NCBI RefSeq assembly: GCF_008831075.1
Contig: NZ_WBJX01000003.1
Location: forward strand, 124,001-188,000
DNA from: Pseudoclavibacter terrae
Lineage (GTDB): Bacteria > Actinomycetota > Actinomycetes > Actinomycetales > Microbacteriaceae
DNA length: 64,000 nt
Direction: 5' to 3'
Both the position numbers and the translations under genes were made by a program. Positions 44,813-54,053 of this stretch are shown one piece after another (within the stretch, counting starts at the first letter, position 1; each line of letters opens with the position of its first letter). A model generated the notes under the pieces. It ran no database searches and was not told the origin of the DNA. It saw only the letters and a list, made by a program, of their open reading frames with translations.

Positions 44813-45670
44813 ATGGCAATCGTCATCACCGGCGCAACCGGACAGCTCGGCACCCTCGTCATCGACAGCCTGCTCGAACGCGGTGCGGCCCCCGCCGACA
44901 TCCTCGCGGGCGGACGCAACGTCGAGCGCCTCGAGCAGCTCGCCGCGAAGGGCGTCCGCACCGCCGTCATCGACTACGCGCGCCCCGAGACAGCCGCAGC
45001 GGCGATCAGCGCCGGCGACACCGTGGTGCTCATCTCCGGCAACGAGGTCGGGACCCGGGTCGCCCAGCACGAGACCATCATCGACGCGGCGAAGACCGCG
45101 GGTGCGGCCCGCATCATCTACACGAGCGTCCTCGGCGGCGACCCAGACGCCCTCATCCTCGCCCCGGAGCACGTCGCCACCGAGTCCCTCATCCGCGAGT
45201 CCGGCCTGCCCGCGACCGTCGTCCGCAACGGCTGGTACACCGAGAACTACGTCGCCGACATCGCCCAGGGAGAGACCACGGGCGTCATCGCGAACAGCGC
45301 AGGCACGGGCCGCGTCGCGAGCGCATCCCGCGCCGACTACGCGTCTGGCATCGCCGCGGTCGCCCTCGAAGACGGTCACGAGGGCAAGGTCTACGAGTTC
45401 TCCGGCGACAAGGCCTGGGACTTCGACGAATTCGCGAAGACGCTCGCCGACGCCATCGGCCGCGACGTCGAGTACCGCGCCCTGACAACCCAGGAGCACC
45501 GGGCCGCGCTCACCTCCAACGGCGTCGACGAGCGCGCGATCGACTTCATCACCGGACTCGACACGAACATCCGCGACGGCGCACTCGGCCTCACGACCGG
45601 CGACCTCTCCCGCGTCTCCGGACGACCGACGACCCCCCTCGCCGAGACGCTCCGAACGCTCACCGCGTAG
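44813..45670 (+). CDS. NmrA/QorB-like NAD(P)H-binding reductase
   Basis: A 285-residue atypical short-chain dehydrogenase. It opens with IVITGATGQLGTLVIDSLLERG (glycine-rich NADP motif) and follows the NmrA/QorB pattern, including TVVLISGNEVGTRVAQHETIIDAAK and NGWYTENY. Enzymes of this group reduce quinones or sense NADPH. The ATG follows GGAAGGAACAGCAC. A TetR or other regulator is not adjacent. It ends before a family C element that separates it from the convergent flavoenzyme gene. Confidence 0.9.
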   Translation: MAIVITGATGQLGTLVIDSLLERGAAPADILAGGRNVERLEQLAAKGVRTAVIDYARPETAAAAISAGDTVVLISGNEVGTRVAQHETIIDAAKTAGAARIIYTSVLGGDPDALILAPEHVATESLIRESGLPATVVRNGWYTENYVADIAQGETTGVIANSAGTGRVASASRADYASGIAAVALEDGHEGKVYEFSGDKAWDFDEFAKTLADAIGRDVEYRALTTQEHRAALTSNGVDERAIDFITGLDTNIRDGALGLTTGDLSRVSGRPTTPLAETLRTLTA

Positions 45671-46061
45671 GACCACGAACTCGGCGGGAGCGTGCCGCCG
45701 TTTGCCGCCACGAGCTGAGACTCTCGACTCTCGGCTCTCGACTTGCCCGCTTTCGGGATGGGTTCCACGCACGCGGATGGGTTGCAAAGCATCCCCGTGC
45801 GCGAAAGCCATCCCGAAACCGAAGTGGCAGCAGAACCGGCACGGGCGGCAGCACGCCGAGGCGACACGGTGCAGCCCGCCACAGGCCCCCAAGGCCAGGT
45901 GAGCCAGGCGGGCACGCACGCCACGCCCGACTCGGGCTAGCAAACTCACCTCGTTGCGGAAACTTCCCCAGTACGAAGCGACGTTCCCATCCCGAGACGC
46001 CCCGGGGCCGGGGCGGGCGAGCGGGGCGGGGCGAGCGAGCGCCAGCGGATGCGCGGGGCGC
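45671..46061. other. 391-nt convergent spacer with family C element
   Basis: Between the QorB-like and flavoenzyme stop codons lie a triplet of short GACTCTCGGCTCTCG-type repeats (about 45716-45743) and the family C hairpin at 45751-45818. The remaining sequence shows no supportable gene. Confidence 0.6.
45751..45818. repeat. Family C two-tier hairpin, copy 1
   Basis: Outer stem TTTCGGGATGG/CCATCCCGAAA (11 bp, perfect) and an inner stem GCACG..GGATG/CATCC..CGTGC around a GGTTGCAAAG loop. Two more copies are at 57611-57679 and 61124-61193. Confidence 0.85.
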
Positions 46062-47237
46062 CTACCGCAAGGGCTGCGCGGCGAGCGACCGCGGCCGGCT
46101 CAACGAGAACAGCTCAGGCGCCACACCAGGGCCGTTCTCGGCCAGGTCAGCCCCGAGTCGCCCGATCGACGGCACGAACTTGAAGCCCTCCCCCGCGAAT
46201 CCGGCGAGCACGACGACGCGGCCGACCCTGTCGACCACGAACCGGGCGTCGTCGGTGGTCGTGTAGGTGCAGCTGATCGGTTCGGCGCTGTCGGCGTCGA
46301 CGCCGGGCAGCCAGTCGCGGGCGTACTGCCTGATCGCGTCGAGCTGCGCAGGCACCGGCAGGAAGTCGCGGGCGTCGGGGTCGACGACGGGACCCACGCC
46401 GTGCCAGCCCGCCTTGATTCCCTCGCCCGGCGTGAGCATCCCGTAGACGGGGGAAAGCCAGCCCTCGTACCCGGGGCGGCCGAAGGCAGGGAGGTGGTTG
46501 AAGCTCGGCCAGTCGACGTAGCCGTTGAACTCGCGGAAGTGCACGGGCGCTTCCTGCGTGACCCGCATCCGCGGCAGCTCGACGGTTCCGGCGAGCAGCG
46601 TGCGAGTCCACGCGTTGACCGCCGAGACGACGACCTTCGCCGTGATCGTCTCGCGCGCGTGGCCGCGGTGCTCCGGCGCCTCACCCCACGAGTGGGCCTC
46701 GACGACGACCCGACCGGTCTCCTCCACGACGCTCACGGCGCGCCTGCCCCAGCTCAGCTCCGCCCCACTCGCCGCCGCCAGCTCAGCCATGCTCGTGAGC
46801 GCATCAGCGGCTCGGACCCGGCCCGCCCTCGGCAGGTGCAGCACCTCGGTATCGAAGCGGATGCCAGGCCACCGCTCACCCGCATCCTTCGTCGAGAGCA
46901 GCTCGGCCGCCTCCCCTCCCGCAGAGATGGCGGCGTGGACGTCCGGGCTGGCAGCTCCAGGCCCGTGATTGACGAGGCCGACGAGGTCGAGGATCTGCCG
47001 GCCGGAGTCGAGCTGCAGCTCGGTCCACAGCGCACGCGACTCGTGCAGCATCGCGACGAGGTCAGGCTGCGTGTACGAGGTGTTGAAGTTCCGGGTCGCA
47101 CCGTGGGACGCGCCTTGGTGGTGGCCGGGCTGGAACTGCTCGAGCAGCCGGACACTCCTGCCGCGCCTCGCCAGCTGCCAAGCGGTCGACAGCCCCATCG
47201 CTCCGCCGCCGATGATGAGCACGTCAACGTCAGTCAT
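46062..47237 (-). CDS. Monomeric sarcosine oxidase / N-methyltryptophan oxidase-like flavoenzyme
   Basis: A 391-residue FAD enzyme of the MSOX family. VLIIGGGAMGLSTAWQLARRG at residues 6-26 is the FAD motif. CTYTTTDDARF matches the motif with the Cys that binds FAD covalently. The family takes secondary amines such as sarcosine, N-methyl amino acids, pipecolate or fructosyl amino acids to hydrogen peroxide and products. It diverges from TetR, APC permease and a saccharopine dehydrogenase-like gene, so it may oxidise an imported amine or lysine-derived amine (inference). A -10 box lies 6 nt before its ATG. Confidence 0.87.
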   Translation of the reverse strand: MTDVDVLIIGGGAMGLSTAWQLARRGRSVRLLEQFQPGHHQGASHGATRNFNTSYTQPDLVAMLHESRALWTELQLDSGRQILDLVGLVNHGPGAASPDVHAAISAGGEAAELLSTKDAGERWPGIRFDTEVLHLPRAGRVRAADALTSMAELAAASGAELSWGRRAVSVVEETGRVVVEAHSWGEAPEHRGHARETITAKVVVSAVNAWTRTLLAGTVELPRMRVTQEAPVHFREFNGYVDWPSFNHLPAFGRPGYEGWLSPVYGMLTPGEGIKAGWHGVGPVVDPDARDFLPVPAQLDAIRQYARDWLPGVDADSAEPISCTYTTTDDARFVVDRVGRVVVLAGFAGEGFKFVPSIGRLGADLAENGPGVAPELFSLSRPRSLAAQPLR

Positions 47238-47243
47238 GACGCA

Positions 47244-47283
47244 ACGCTACTCGCACTCACCCGGGTCACTTCCTGGGTACCAT
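47244..47283. promoter_or_regulatory. Back-to-back leaderless promoters (flavoenzyme and TetR)
   Basis: On the minus strand TAGCGT (47244-47249) is 6 nt before the ATG at 47237; on the plus strand TACCAT (47278-47283) is 6 nt before the ATG at 47290. The whole 52-nt spacer is therefore shared by both promoters, so one TetR dimer could control both. Confidence 0.5.
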
Positions 47284-47289
47284 TGCCGA

Positions 47290-47832
47290 ATGCTCACCGT
47301 CTCCGGTCAGCGGGAGAAGATCCTCACCGCGTACATGAACCTGCTCGTCGACTCCGGCGTGCGCGGGACGACGCTCGAAGCCGTGGGCACCACCTGCAAG
47401 CTGTCGAAGGCCGGCGTCCTGCACCACTTCGCGTCGAAACAGGCCCTCGGCGCGGCGCTCCTCGCCGAACTGCAGGCGCAGGCCCGGGTCGACGCCGACA
47501 ACATGCTCGGCGACCTCGACAACGCCGTGTCGTACTACATCGTGTCCTCGCAGGATCGCGACAGCCTCCTCGAGCGCCTCGTCGAAGCTGTCTACCGCCT
47601 TGCGCAGACCGGTGACACGGACGCGCTGGACGTGCTGCGCGAGTGCCGTGAGGGCTGGTTCGACGCGCTCGTCCGCGCCATCGGCGACCCCGCGGTCGCG
47701 CGCCTCGTGCTGTTCGTCGGAGACGGCATGAACCACAACGCGCTGCTCAGCGTCGGAGCGGTCGACGAGAAGTTCATCAACGCGGAGTCCACCGCGGAGA
47801 TCCTCGGCGCGATCCAGGACCTCCGCGGCTAA
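47290..47832 (+). CDS. TetR-family regulator
   Basis: A 180-residue TetR protein with helix-turn-helix at about residues 8-56 (TLEAVGTTCKLSKAGVLHHFASKQAL) and a helical C-terminal domain. No ribosome site is seen and the start lies 6 nt from a -10 box. It probably regulates the divergent flavoenzyme and the downstream permease and dehydrogenase genes. Confidence 0.9.
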   Translation: MLTVSGQREKILTAYMNLLVDSGVRGTTLEAVGTTCKLSKAGVLHHFASKQALGAALLAELQAQARVDADNMLGDLDNAVSYYIVSSQDRDSLLERLVEAVYRLAQTGDTDALDVLRECREGWFDALVRAIGDPAVARLVLFVGDGMNHNALLSVGAVDEKFINAESTAEILGAIQDLRG

Positions 47833-47983
47833 CGCGCCGTCAGGCATCCTCCCCAGGCACCCGCTCACGTCTGGAAACACAACCGTTACGACGGGATGCG
47901 TGAAATCCCTCGGCGCGTCACCAACCGAATGGTAAGTTCGTGCTCACTCCGCGACCGCGGCAGGCCCTTTGATGCGGGAGACA

Positions 47984-49510
47984 ATGATGACCAACGCACA
48001 ACCCGGCCCGATCACCGAAGCACTGGCGACGCAGACGCCAATCGGTAAGGGCCTCGCCCCGGCACGACTCGGCATCTGGGGGTCGACCGTCATCGGCCTC
48101 GCCTCGACCGCCCCGCTCTTCTCCCTCGCCGCGACCCTCGGCTTCGTCGTCATCGCCGTCGGCGAGCAGGCGCCGATCGCGTTCATCCTCGCGTTCATCC
48201 CGATGATGTTCACCGCCTTCGCGTACCGCGAGCTCAACAACGAGCTCAACGACTGCGGCACCGTCTTCACCTGGGCGGCCAAGGCCTTCGGCCCCCGCAC
48301 CGGATGGATGTCCGGCTGGGCCCTCGCGGTCGCCGGCATCCTCGTCATGGCGAACCTCGCCGAGATCGCCTCCGTCTACATCCTGCTGCTCATCGGCGAT
48401 GGCTCCCTCGCCGAGAATCGCGTGGTCGTCACCCTCTTCGGGGCGCTCATCATCGCGGTCATGACCTGGATCTCGATGCGCGGCATCGAGCTCGGCGAGA
48501 AGATGCAGGTCGTGCTGCTGATCATCCAGTACGCCGCCATGGCCGCGTTCGTCGTCGGCTGCCTCATCGGCTACGCCAACGGCACCGCCCCCGACCCGAC
48601 CCCCATCAGCATCGACTGGTTCAACCCGCTCCTCGCCGACGGACACGGCATGGTGCAGGCCATCATCCTCGCCCTCTTCATCTACTGGGGATGGGACACC
48701 TGCCTCGCCCTGACCGAGGAGACCAAGGACCCCAAGAAGACGCCAGGCCGGGCAGCCGTGCTCTCGACCGTGCTGCTCCTCATCACATACGTCGGCATCA
48801 CGATCGTCGTCATGATGTACGCCGGCCTCGGCGAGACCGGCACCGGCCTCGCGAACGAGGAGAACGCCGACGACGTCTTCTCCGTGCTCACCGACCTGGC
48901 GATGGGGCCGTGGGGCTGGTTCCTCGTGCTCGCCGTCGCCGTCTCGTCACTGTCGTCCTCCCAGACGACGATCCTCCCCACCGCACGCGGCACCTTCGCG
49001 ATGGGCGTCTACAAGGCCCTGCCCGCACGCTTCGCCGTCGTCAGCGAGAAGTCGAAGACCCCGACCTTCTCGACCCTCCTGATGGGCATCGTCGCGATTC
49101 TCTACTACGTCGGCATGAGCTTCGTCTCGAACAGCGTCCTCCAGGACTCCATCCTCTCCATCGGCCTCGCCATCGCGTTCTTCTACGGCATCGCGAGCTT
49201 CGCCTGCATCTGGTACTTCCGCACGAGCCTCTTCTCGTCGGCGCGCAACTTCGTGTACCGCTTCCTGTTCCCGCTGCTCGGCGGCGTGTTCATGGTGTGG
49301 GCGTTCATCCAGTCGGCAATCGACATGGCGAACCCCGAGTACGGCTACACGACCTTCTTCGGCCTCGGCAGCGCGTTCGTCATCGGCATCGGCTCGTTCG
49401 TCATCGGGTTCATCCTCATGTTCGTCTGGGCCGCGATGCCCGGATCGAAGGACTACTTCGAGAAGCGCACCATCAACCGCCACTCGGCGATCCTCGCCCC
49501 CGAGGACTGA
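47984..49510 (+). CDS. APC-family amino acid/amine permease
   Basis: A 508-residue permease with about 12 helices. The IGLASTAPLFSLAATLG beginning and FAYRELNNELNDCGTVFTWAAKAFGPRTGWMSGW are APC-family marks, and an unwound first helix is likely at the STAP segment. GGGAGACA precedes ATG 47984; a second ATG follows directly. It should import an amino acid or amine with protons. It lies between TetR and a saccharopine dehydrogenase-like gene and is likely transcribed with it (126-nt gap). Confidence 0.9.
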   Translation: MMTNAQPGPITEALATQTPIGKGLAPARLGIWGSTVIGLASTAPLFSLAATLGFVVIAVGEQAPIAFILAFIPMMFTAFAYRELNNELNDCGTVFTWAAKAFGPRTGWMSGWALAVAGILVMANLAEIASVYILLLIGDGSLAENRVVVTLFGALIIAVMTWISMRGIELGEKMQVVLLIIQYAAMAAFVVGCLIGYANGTAPDPTPISIDWFNPLLADGHGMVQAIILALFIYWGWDTCLALTEETKDPKKTPGRAAVLSTVLLLITYVGITIVVMMYAGLGETGTGLANEENADDVFSVLTDLAMGPWGWFLVLAVAVSSLSSSQTTILPTARGTFAMGVYKALPARFAVVSEKSKTPTFSTLLMGIVAILYYVGMSFVSNSVLQDSILSIGLAIAFFYGIASFACIWYFRTSLFSSARNFVYRFLFPLLGGVFMVWAFIQSAIDMANPEYGYTTFFGLGSAFVIGIGSFVIGFILMFVWAAMPGSKDYFEKRTINRHSAILAPED

Positions 49511-49635
49511 TTCCCTGCGTGAGGCGCCCTGCGATTCCGCGGGCGCCTCGCTTGCTCACCAGCACCGACCAACCGCACGGTTCACCCCCGCGAACCGGAC
49601 GCCATCCATCGCACGTGATCAACGAAAGGCCAATC

Positions 49636-50874
49636 GTGCACATCCTCATCATCGGTGCAGGAGGCGTCGGCGCAGCCGCCGCCCGCATCGCGAAGCGCCG
49701 CAGCTTCTTCAACTCCTGCCTCATCGCCGACTACGACCCCACCCGGCCAGAAGACCTCGTCGCCGAACTCGACGACACCCGCTTCCAGGCCGCGCAGGTC
49801 GACGCATCCGACCCCGCAGCCGTCGAGACCCTCGTCCGCGACAACGGCATCACGCACGTCCTCAACGCCGTCGACCCACGCTTCGTGATGCCCATCTTCA
49901 CAGGCGTCACCGCAGCCGGTGCGACCTACCTCGACATGGCGATGAGCCTCTCGAAGCCGCACCCCGAGCATCCGCACGAGCAGACGGGTGTGAAGCTCGG
50001 CGACGAGCAGTTCGAGCACGACGCGGCACTCAAGGAGCGTGGCGTGCTCGCCCTCTGCGGCATCGGCGTCGAGCCCGGCCTCTCCGACGTGTTCGCCCGC
50101 TACGCCGAAGACGAGCTGTTCTCCGAGATCGACGAGCTCGGCGTGCGCGACGGCGCCAACCTGACCGTCGAGGGCTACGACTTCGCCCCGTCCTTCTCGA
50201 TCTGGACGACGATCGAGGAGTGCCTCAACCCGCCCGTCATCTACGAGCGCGAGCGAGGCTGGTATACGACACCGCCCTTCAGCGAGGCAGAGGTCTTCGA
50301 CTTCCCCGAAGGCATCGGCCCCGTCGAGTGCGTCAACGTCGAGCACGAAGAGGTGCTGCTCATGCCGCGCTGGACCAACGCGAAGCGCGTCACCTTCAAG
50401 TACGGGCTCGGCCAGGAGTTCATCGACGTCCTCAAGACGCTGCACATGCTCGGCCTCGACAGCACTGACCCCGTGAGCGTCAAGGGCCAGCAGGTGTCGC
50501 CGCGCGACGTCGTCGCCGCGGTCCTCCCCGACCCGGCCAAGCTCGGAGACCGGATGCGCGGAAAGACGTGCGCCGGACTCCTCGTGACCGGCAAGGGCAA
50601 GGACGGCGAGCCCAAGCAGGTGTACCTGTACCACGTCGCCGACAACGAGGAGACGATGGCGAAGGACAACTCGCAGGCCGTCGTCTGGCAGACCGCCATC
50701 AACCCCGTCATCGCGCTCGAGCTCCTCGCGACGGGTGTCTGGTCGGGCGCCGGCGTGCTCGCACCGGAGGCGTTCGATGCGAAGCCGTTCCTCGAGCTGC
50801 TCGGCGGCGCAGAGCCGGCCGGCTACGGTTCGCCGTGGCACGTGCAGGACCGCAGCGCCGAACTGACCGCGTAG
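49636..50874 (+). CDS. Saccharopine dehydrogenase-family reductase
   Basis: A 412-residue NAD(P)-dependent oxidoreductase. The Rossmann motif HILIIGAGGVGAAAA is at the start, and the C-terminal catalytic domain contains CGIGVEPGLSDVFARYA, TIEECLNPPV and PRWTNAKRVTFKYGL. The family includes saccharopine reductase and carboxynorspermidine dehydrogenase. GTG 49636 follows GAAAGG. Along with the permease and flavoenzyme it points to metabolism of a basic amino acid or polyamine. Which one cannot be read. Confidence 0.87.
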   Translation: MHILIIGAGGVGAAAARIAKRRSFFNSCLIADYDPTRPEDLVAELDDTRFQAAQVDASDPAAVETLVRDNGITHVLNAVDPRFVMPIFTGVTAAGATYLDMAMSLSKPHPEHPHEQTGVKLGDEQFEHDAALKERGVLALCGIGVEPGLSDVFARYAEDELFSEIDELGVRDGANLTVEGYDFAPSFSIWTTIEECLNPPVIYERERGWYTTPPFSEAEVFDFPEGIGPVECVNVEHEEVLLMPRWTNAKRVTFKYGLGQEFIDVLKTLHMLGLDSTDPVSVKGQQVSPRDVVAAVLPDPAKLGDRMRGKTCAGLLVTGKGKDGEPKQVYLYHVADNEETMAKDNSQAVVWQTAINPVIALELLATGVWSGAGVLAPEAFDAKPFLELLGGAEPAGYGSPWHVQDRSAELTA

Positions 50875-50895
50875 ACCACCAGATCGACAGCTCGC

Positions 50896-50975
50896 CTGAC
50901 CAACTTCAGTGCAATATCGGCCCGAACGTGCCGCTTCGGCTCCGATCGGCCCGATATTGCACTGATGTTGGTCAG
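50896..50975. repeat. Family A palindromic element, copy 2
   Basis: CTGACCAACTTCAGTGCAATATCGG (from 50896) and its inverted copy ending at 50975 form a hairpin with about 25-nt arms. It shares the CCAACwTCAGTGC core with the copy at 13807. It sits between two convergent genes. Confidence 0.8.
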
Positions 50976-51066
50976 CGAGTCCGCAGCACGTCCTCGATCC
51001 GGCGCGGCGAGGATGCTCGGCGGCCAGCACGCCCCGCTCCGAACCTGGCCGCGTGTGCCGCCCGGT

Positions 51067-51145
51067 GGCCAACTTCCGTGCTGAACGAGGCCCTGGCGCG
51101 ACTGCCGACGCGGCGAGCGCCGATTCGTCCAGCGAGTTGGCCGCG
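51067..51145. repeat. Possible decayed family A element
   Basis: GGCCAACTTCCGTGCTGAACGA at the left and CGTCCAGCGAGTTGGCC at the right are weakly inverted and carry the CCAACTT core. It directly abuts the ribokinase stop. Similarity to copies 1 and 2 is partial. Confidence 0.35.
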
Positions 51146-52075
51146 TTAGCGGGCGAGCAGCGCCTCAATCGCGGCTGCGGTGGGGATGCTCGGCGAGGCG
51201 CCGCGCCTCGAGACGGCGAGGGCGCCGGCCGCCGCTCCGTAGCGGATCGCGGCCTCGAGGGGCTGCCCGCCTGCGAGTGCTGCCCCGAGCGCGCCCGCGA
51301 AGGCATCACCTGCAGCCGTCGTGTCGACAACCTCAACCTGGATCGCGCGGAACGTCTCCACGTGGTCCGTGGTCACAAGCGTCGTCCCGGCTCCTCCCCG
51401 CGTGATGAGCGCTGCGCCGACGCCGCGGTCGAGGAACCAGCGCCCCGCTTGCGCGGCGCTCGCCTCGCTCTCGACGACGACGCCCGTGAGCATGCGCGCC
51501 TCGGTCTCGTTCGGTGTGACGATGTCGACCGACGCCCACACCTTCCCGTCGAGGGCGACGGCGGGCGCCGGGTCCAGGATGGTCGTGAGCCCTGCATCCT
51601 GCGCCGTGCGCAGGATGCAGTCAGTCAGCCGCTCTGGCGTCTCCAGCTGGGTGAGCAGCACCGAGCTCGTCGCCGCGGCGTCACCGATGCCCTGCAGCAC
51701 CATGGACTCCTCGAGGGCATCGTTGGCGCCCGGCACGATGACGATCGAGTTCTCGCCGGTCGCGTCCACACGGATGTGCGCGACCCCGGTCTCCCGAGCC
51801 ACGGCGCGCACGCCGCCGACGGCAACCCCGGCGGACCGCAGTTCTCGCACGACCATCTCACCGAAGACGTCCTCACCAACGCACCCGATGAATGCAGTCG
51901 GTGCCCCAGCCCGAGCCTCCGCGACGGCCTGGTTCGCGCCCTTGCCGCCGAGCGCGAGGCTGAAGCTCTCACCGCGGAGGGTCTCCCCGGGCCCGGGCGC
52001 GCGCGTCGAGAAGGCGGTGAGGTCGGCGGACGCACTGCCGACGACAAGCACCCCGGCTCGTTCCAAGCCGCTCAT
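51146..52075 (-). CDS. rbsK: Ribokinase-type PfkB sugar kinase
   Basis: A 309-residue PfkB kinase. [12 protein letters not shown] near residue 43 and the C-terminal [20 protein letters not shown] near 250 are both signature motifs; the catalytic Asp is present, though the usual Gly of GAGD is Ala here. It likely phosphorylates ribose or deoxyribose. No ribose transporter is nearby. The start overlaps the DUF6157 stop as ATGA, so it is coupled to that gene. Confidence 0.87.
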   Translation of the reverse strand: MSGLERAGVLVVGSASADLTAFSTRAPGPGETLRGESFSLALGGKGANQAVAEARAGAPTAFIGCVGEDVFGEMVVRELRSAGVAVGGVRAVARETGVAHIRVDATGENSIVIVPGANDALEESMVLQGIGDAAATSSVLLTQLETPERLTDCILRTAQDAGLTTILDPAPAVALDGKVWASVDIVTPNETEARMLTGVVVESEASAAQAGRWFLDRGVGAALITRGGAGTTLVTTDHVETFRAIQVEVVDTTAAGDAFAGALGAALAGGQPLEAAIRYGAAAGALAVSRRGASPSIPTAAAIEALLAR

Positions 52076-52482
52076 GCGCGCTTCGAGCGCATCGCCTTGA
52101 GCTGCTTGAGCGACTCGTCGCCCGCCTTTTCCTCATACTCGTCGGTGCCCAGCGGAACAAGCGCGATGCGCGCCTCCCCGTCGGAGTGGATGCCCCAGCC
52201 CCAGCGCTTGCCGAGCGGCGAAGCGCGCAGGCACGCCTGGTCCTTCGCGAAAAACGCTGCCCGCGCCGCCTCGCGCTCCTCAGCCGGGATCGCGTTGCGG
52301 ACGGCGTAGGTCTCGAAGAGCACGTCGTCTGACGTGTACTCGTACGGATGCTCGCTGACGAGCTTGTGCTGCAGGCTCGCGACGGTCGGCCCCTTCGCCG
52401 ACTCCGGCGGTGCCTCAGCCTCATCGACGGGGCAGTCGTCGGCGATCTGGATGAACGTGCTGGTGTAGTTCGTCGTCCCCAT
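52072..52482 (-). CDS. DUF6157 protein
   Basis: A 136-residue soluble protein. It begins [22 protein letters not shown] and carries [19 protein letters not shown] and [24 protein letters not shown], matching DUF6157, a widespread small bacterial family of unknown role. It is translated upstream of ribokinase in a 4-nt overlap. Nothing else about its function is visible. Confidence 0.85.
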   Translation of the reverse strand: MGTTNYTSTFIQIADDCPVDEAEAPPESAKGPTVASLQHKLVSEHPYEYTSDDVLFETYAVRNAIPAEEREAARAAFFAKDQACLRASPLGKRWGWGIHSDGEARIALVPLGTDEYEEKAGDESLKQLKAMRSKRA

Positions 52483-52669
52483 GGGCAGAGCCTACGGGTC
52501 CGCGGTGCCAGGGACCAGACGAGCGGACTGCGGACGGCGCGCAACATCGCAGGCGTGACGCAAGCGTGACCGGATGTACCGCGCGTCGGTTGAACCGTTA
52601 TCTGGCTGGGAGTCTCAAAGCACCACGTCTCGCCTAGGCTTCGAATTCGACGCACGGAAGGAACCTGTA

Positions 52670-53203
52670 TTGCGCGATCTCTCGAGCCTGAAACTCGCCC
52701 TCAGCTTCGCGACGGCGACCCTCGTGCTCCTGCTCACGGGTTGCGCTTCATCGCCACCTCCCGAGATATCACAAGCGGGCCCCACGGCCGCGACGTCGAC
52801 GCCCCAGACAGTCTCACCTTCAGCCGCGGCGACGGCGACCGCGACGCCGGAGGCGAGCTTCGAGACCGACACCTATGGCGTGCGGTTCTGGAATTCCGAG
52901 TCAGACCGGAGCGCCATCAGCTACGAGGAAGGCGCGTTGGGGATGACCGTTGCCGACCAGCAGCTGTGGGTCGAGGAGAAGTTCCTGATCTCGCAGTGCA
53001 TGCGCGAGAAGGGCGTCGAGTACCGCTTCCGGCTCCCCTGGCAGCTGCACCCCGACGACCAGAGCGAGGCGAACGAGCAGTTCAGCGAGGATGAGCTGCT
53101 CGCCCTCTACGGCGAGCCCGCACCAACGGGTCCCTACGACTGGACGCAGCACGGATGCGCGGGCTTCGCGGAGCATGAGATGAGCCTGATCGGCACGACC
53201 TAG
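52670..53203 (+). CDS. Lipoprotein of unknown function
   Basis: A 177-residue lipoprotein: TTG start with GGAAGG in front, signal peptide with lipobox LTGC near residue 23, a Thr/Pro/Ser/Ala-rich linker (about 25-60) and a C-terminal soluble domain with Trp, His and Cys residues (ISQCMREKGVEYRF; QHGCAGFAEH). The two Cys in the domain may form a disulfide. This small actinobacterial pattern is common but of no known role. A strong hairpin follows the stop. Confidence 0.7.
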   Translation: MRDLSSLKLALSFATATLVLLLTGCASSPPPEISQAGPTAATSTPQTVSPSAAATATATPEASFETDTYGVRFWNSESDRSAISYEEGALGMTVADQQLWVEEKFLISQCMREKGVEYRFRLPWQLHPDDQSEANEQFSEDELLALYGEPAPTGPYDWTQHGCAGFAEHEMSLIGTT

Positions 53204-53225
53204 CCGCCGCGGTGGTGCGGACGCG

Positions 53226-53258
53226 GAGAAGGCCGGATGCGTGGCATCCGGCCTTCTC
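53226..53258. terminator. Bidirectional terminator between lipoprotein and YceI genes
   Basis: GAGAAGGCCGGATGC at 53226-53240 and GCATCCGGCCTTCTC at 53244-53258 form a perfect 15-bp stem with a 3-nt loop, with short T and A tracts on the flanks. It serves both convergent genes. Confidence 0.85.
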
Positions 53259-53333
53259 GTGCGCGTTCGGGGGAAACGCGCGACACGATCGGGGGAGATC
53301 GTGCCTCGGTCGCCGAAGCGACCAGGGTTGGGA

Positions 53334-53891
53334 CTACTGGGCGAGCGTCGCCTGCACGTCGAGGTTGATCGTGACGGTGTCGCCGAGCGTGAGGCCACCA
53401 GCCTCGGTCGGTGCGTTCCAGTTGACGCCGAAGTCCTTGCGGTTGATCTTCGTGACCGCTTCGAAGCCGAGCTTCTTCTGGCCGTAGCCGTCGGTCGTGA
53501 TGCCGCCGAACTCGACATCGAACGTGACGGGCTTGGTGACGCCGCGCAGCGTGAGCTCGCCGTCGACCTTGACCGAGTCGCCCTCGACACGCGTCGCGGA
53601 GGAGGCGAAGGTGAAGGTCGGGAACTCCTCAGCGAGGAAGAAGTCGGAGGTCGCGAGGTGCTGGTCGCGGGCCGGCTGCTTCGTGTTGACGGATGCGACC
53701 TCGACCTCGGCGTTGACCGTGGACTCCTCGATGGTCTCACCGGTCGTGATGACGCCGGAGAAGGTCTCGAAGCCGCCACGGACCTTGCTGATGGCGAGGT
53801 GGCGGACGACGAAGCCGACCTCCGTGTGCGTGGGGTCGATGTTCCAGGTGCCGGCGGTCCAGCCGTTGATGTCTGCTGCGCTGATGCTCAT
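53334..53891 (-). CDS. YceI-family lipid-binding-fold protein
   Basis: A 185-residue YceI protein, lacking a signal peptide. The N-terminal WNIDPTHTEVGFVVRHLAISKVRGGF, central DFFLAEEFPTFTFAS and the end DFGVNWNAPTEAGGLTLGDTVTINLDVQATL are highly typical of the family. YceI proteins bind long isoprenoids or quinones in a beta-barrel; some are linked to stress. AGGAGAAGAC precedes the ATG. It stands alone. Confidence 0.93.
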   Translation of the reverse strand: MSISAADINGWTAGTWNIDPTHTEVGFVVRHLAISKVRGGFETFSGVITTGETIEESTVNAEVEVASVNTKQPARDQHLATSDFFLAEEFPTFTFASSATRVEGDSVKVDGELTLRGVTKPVTFDVEFGGITTDGYGQKKLGFEAVTKINRKDFGVNWNAPTEAGGLTLGDTVTINLDVQATLAQ

Positions 53892-54053
53892 GTCTTCTCC
53901 TGAAGGCTCGTGGGTGTTGTCTCGGTCAAGTCCTGGACAACGTAACACATTGTTGCGGATACAAGTTATTCAAACGCATAGAGATGTGACGGTATTCCGA
54001 CCGGCAGGAAAATCTTCGGGAAACTGGCGGACAACCGACGAGCCCGGGAGCGG

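Noticed and set aside
45740-45830. Similar short peptides (SGWxPRxRMGxK) predicted in several spacers
   Set aside because: They are translations of the family C hairpin in one frame, without start sites or codon-like variation, so I treat them as repeats and not genes.
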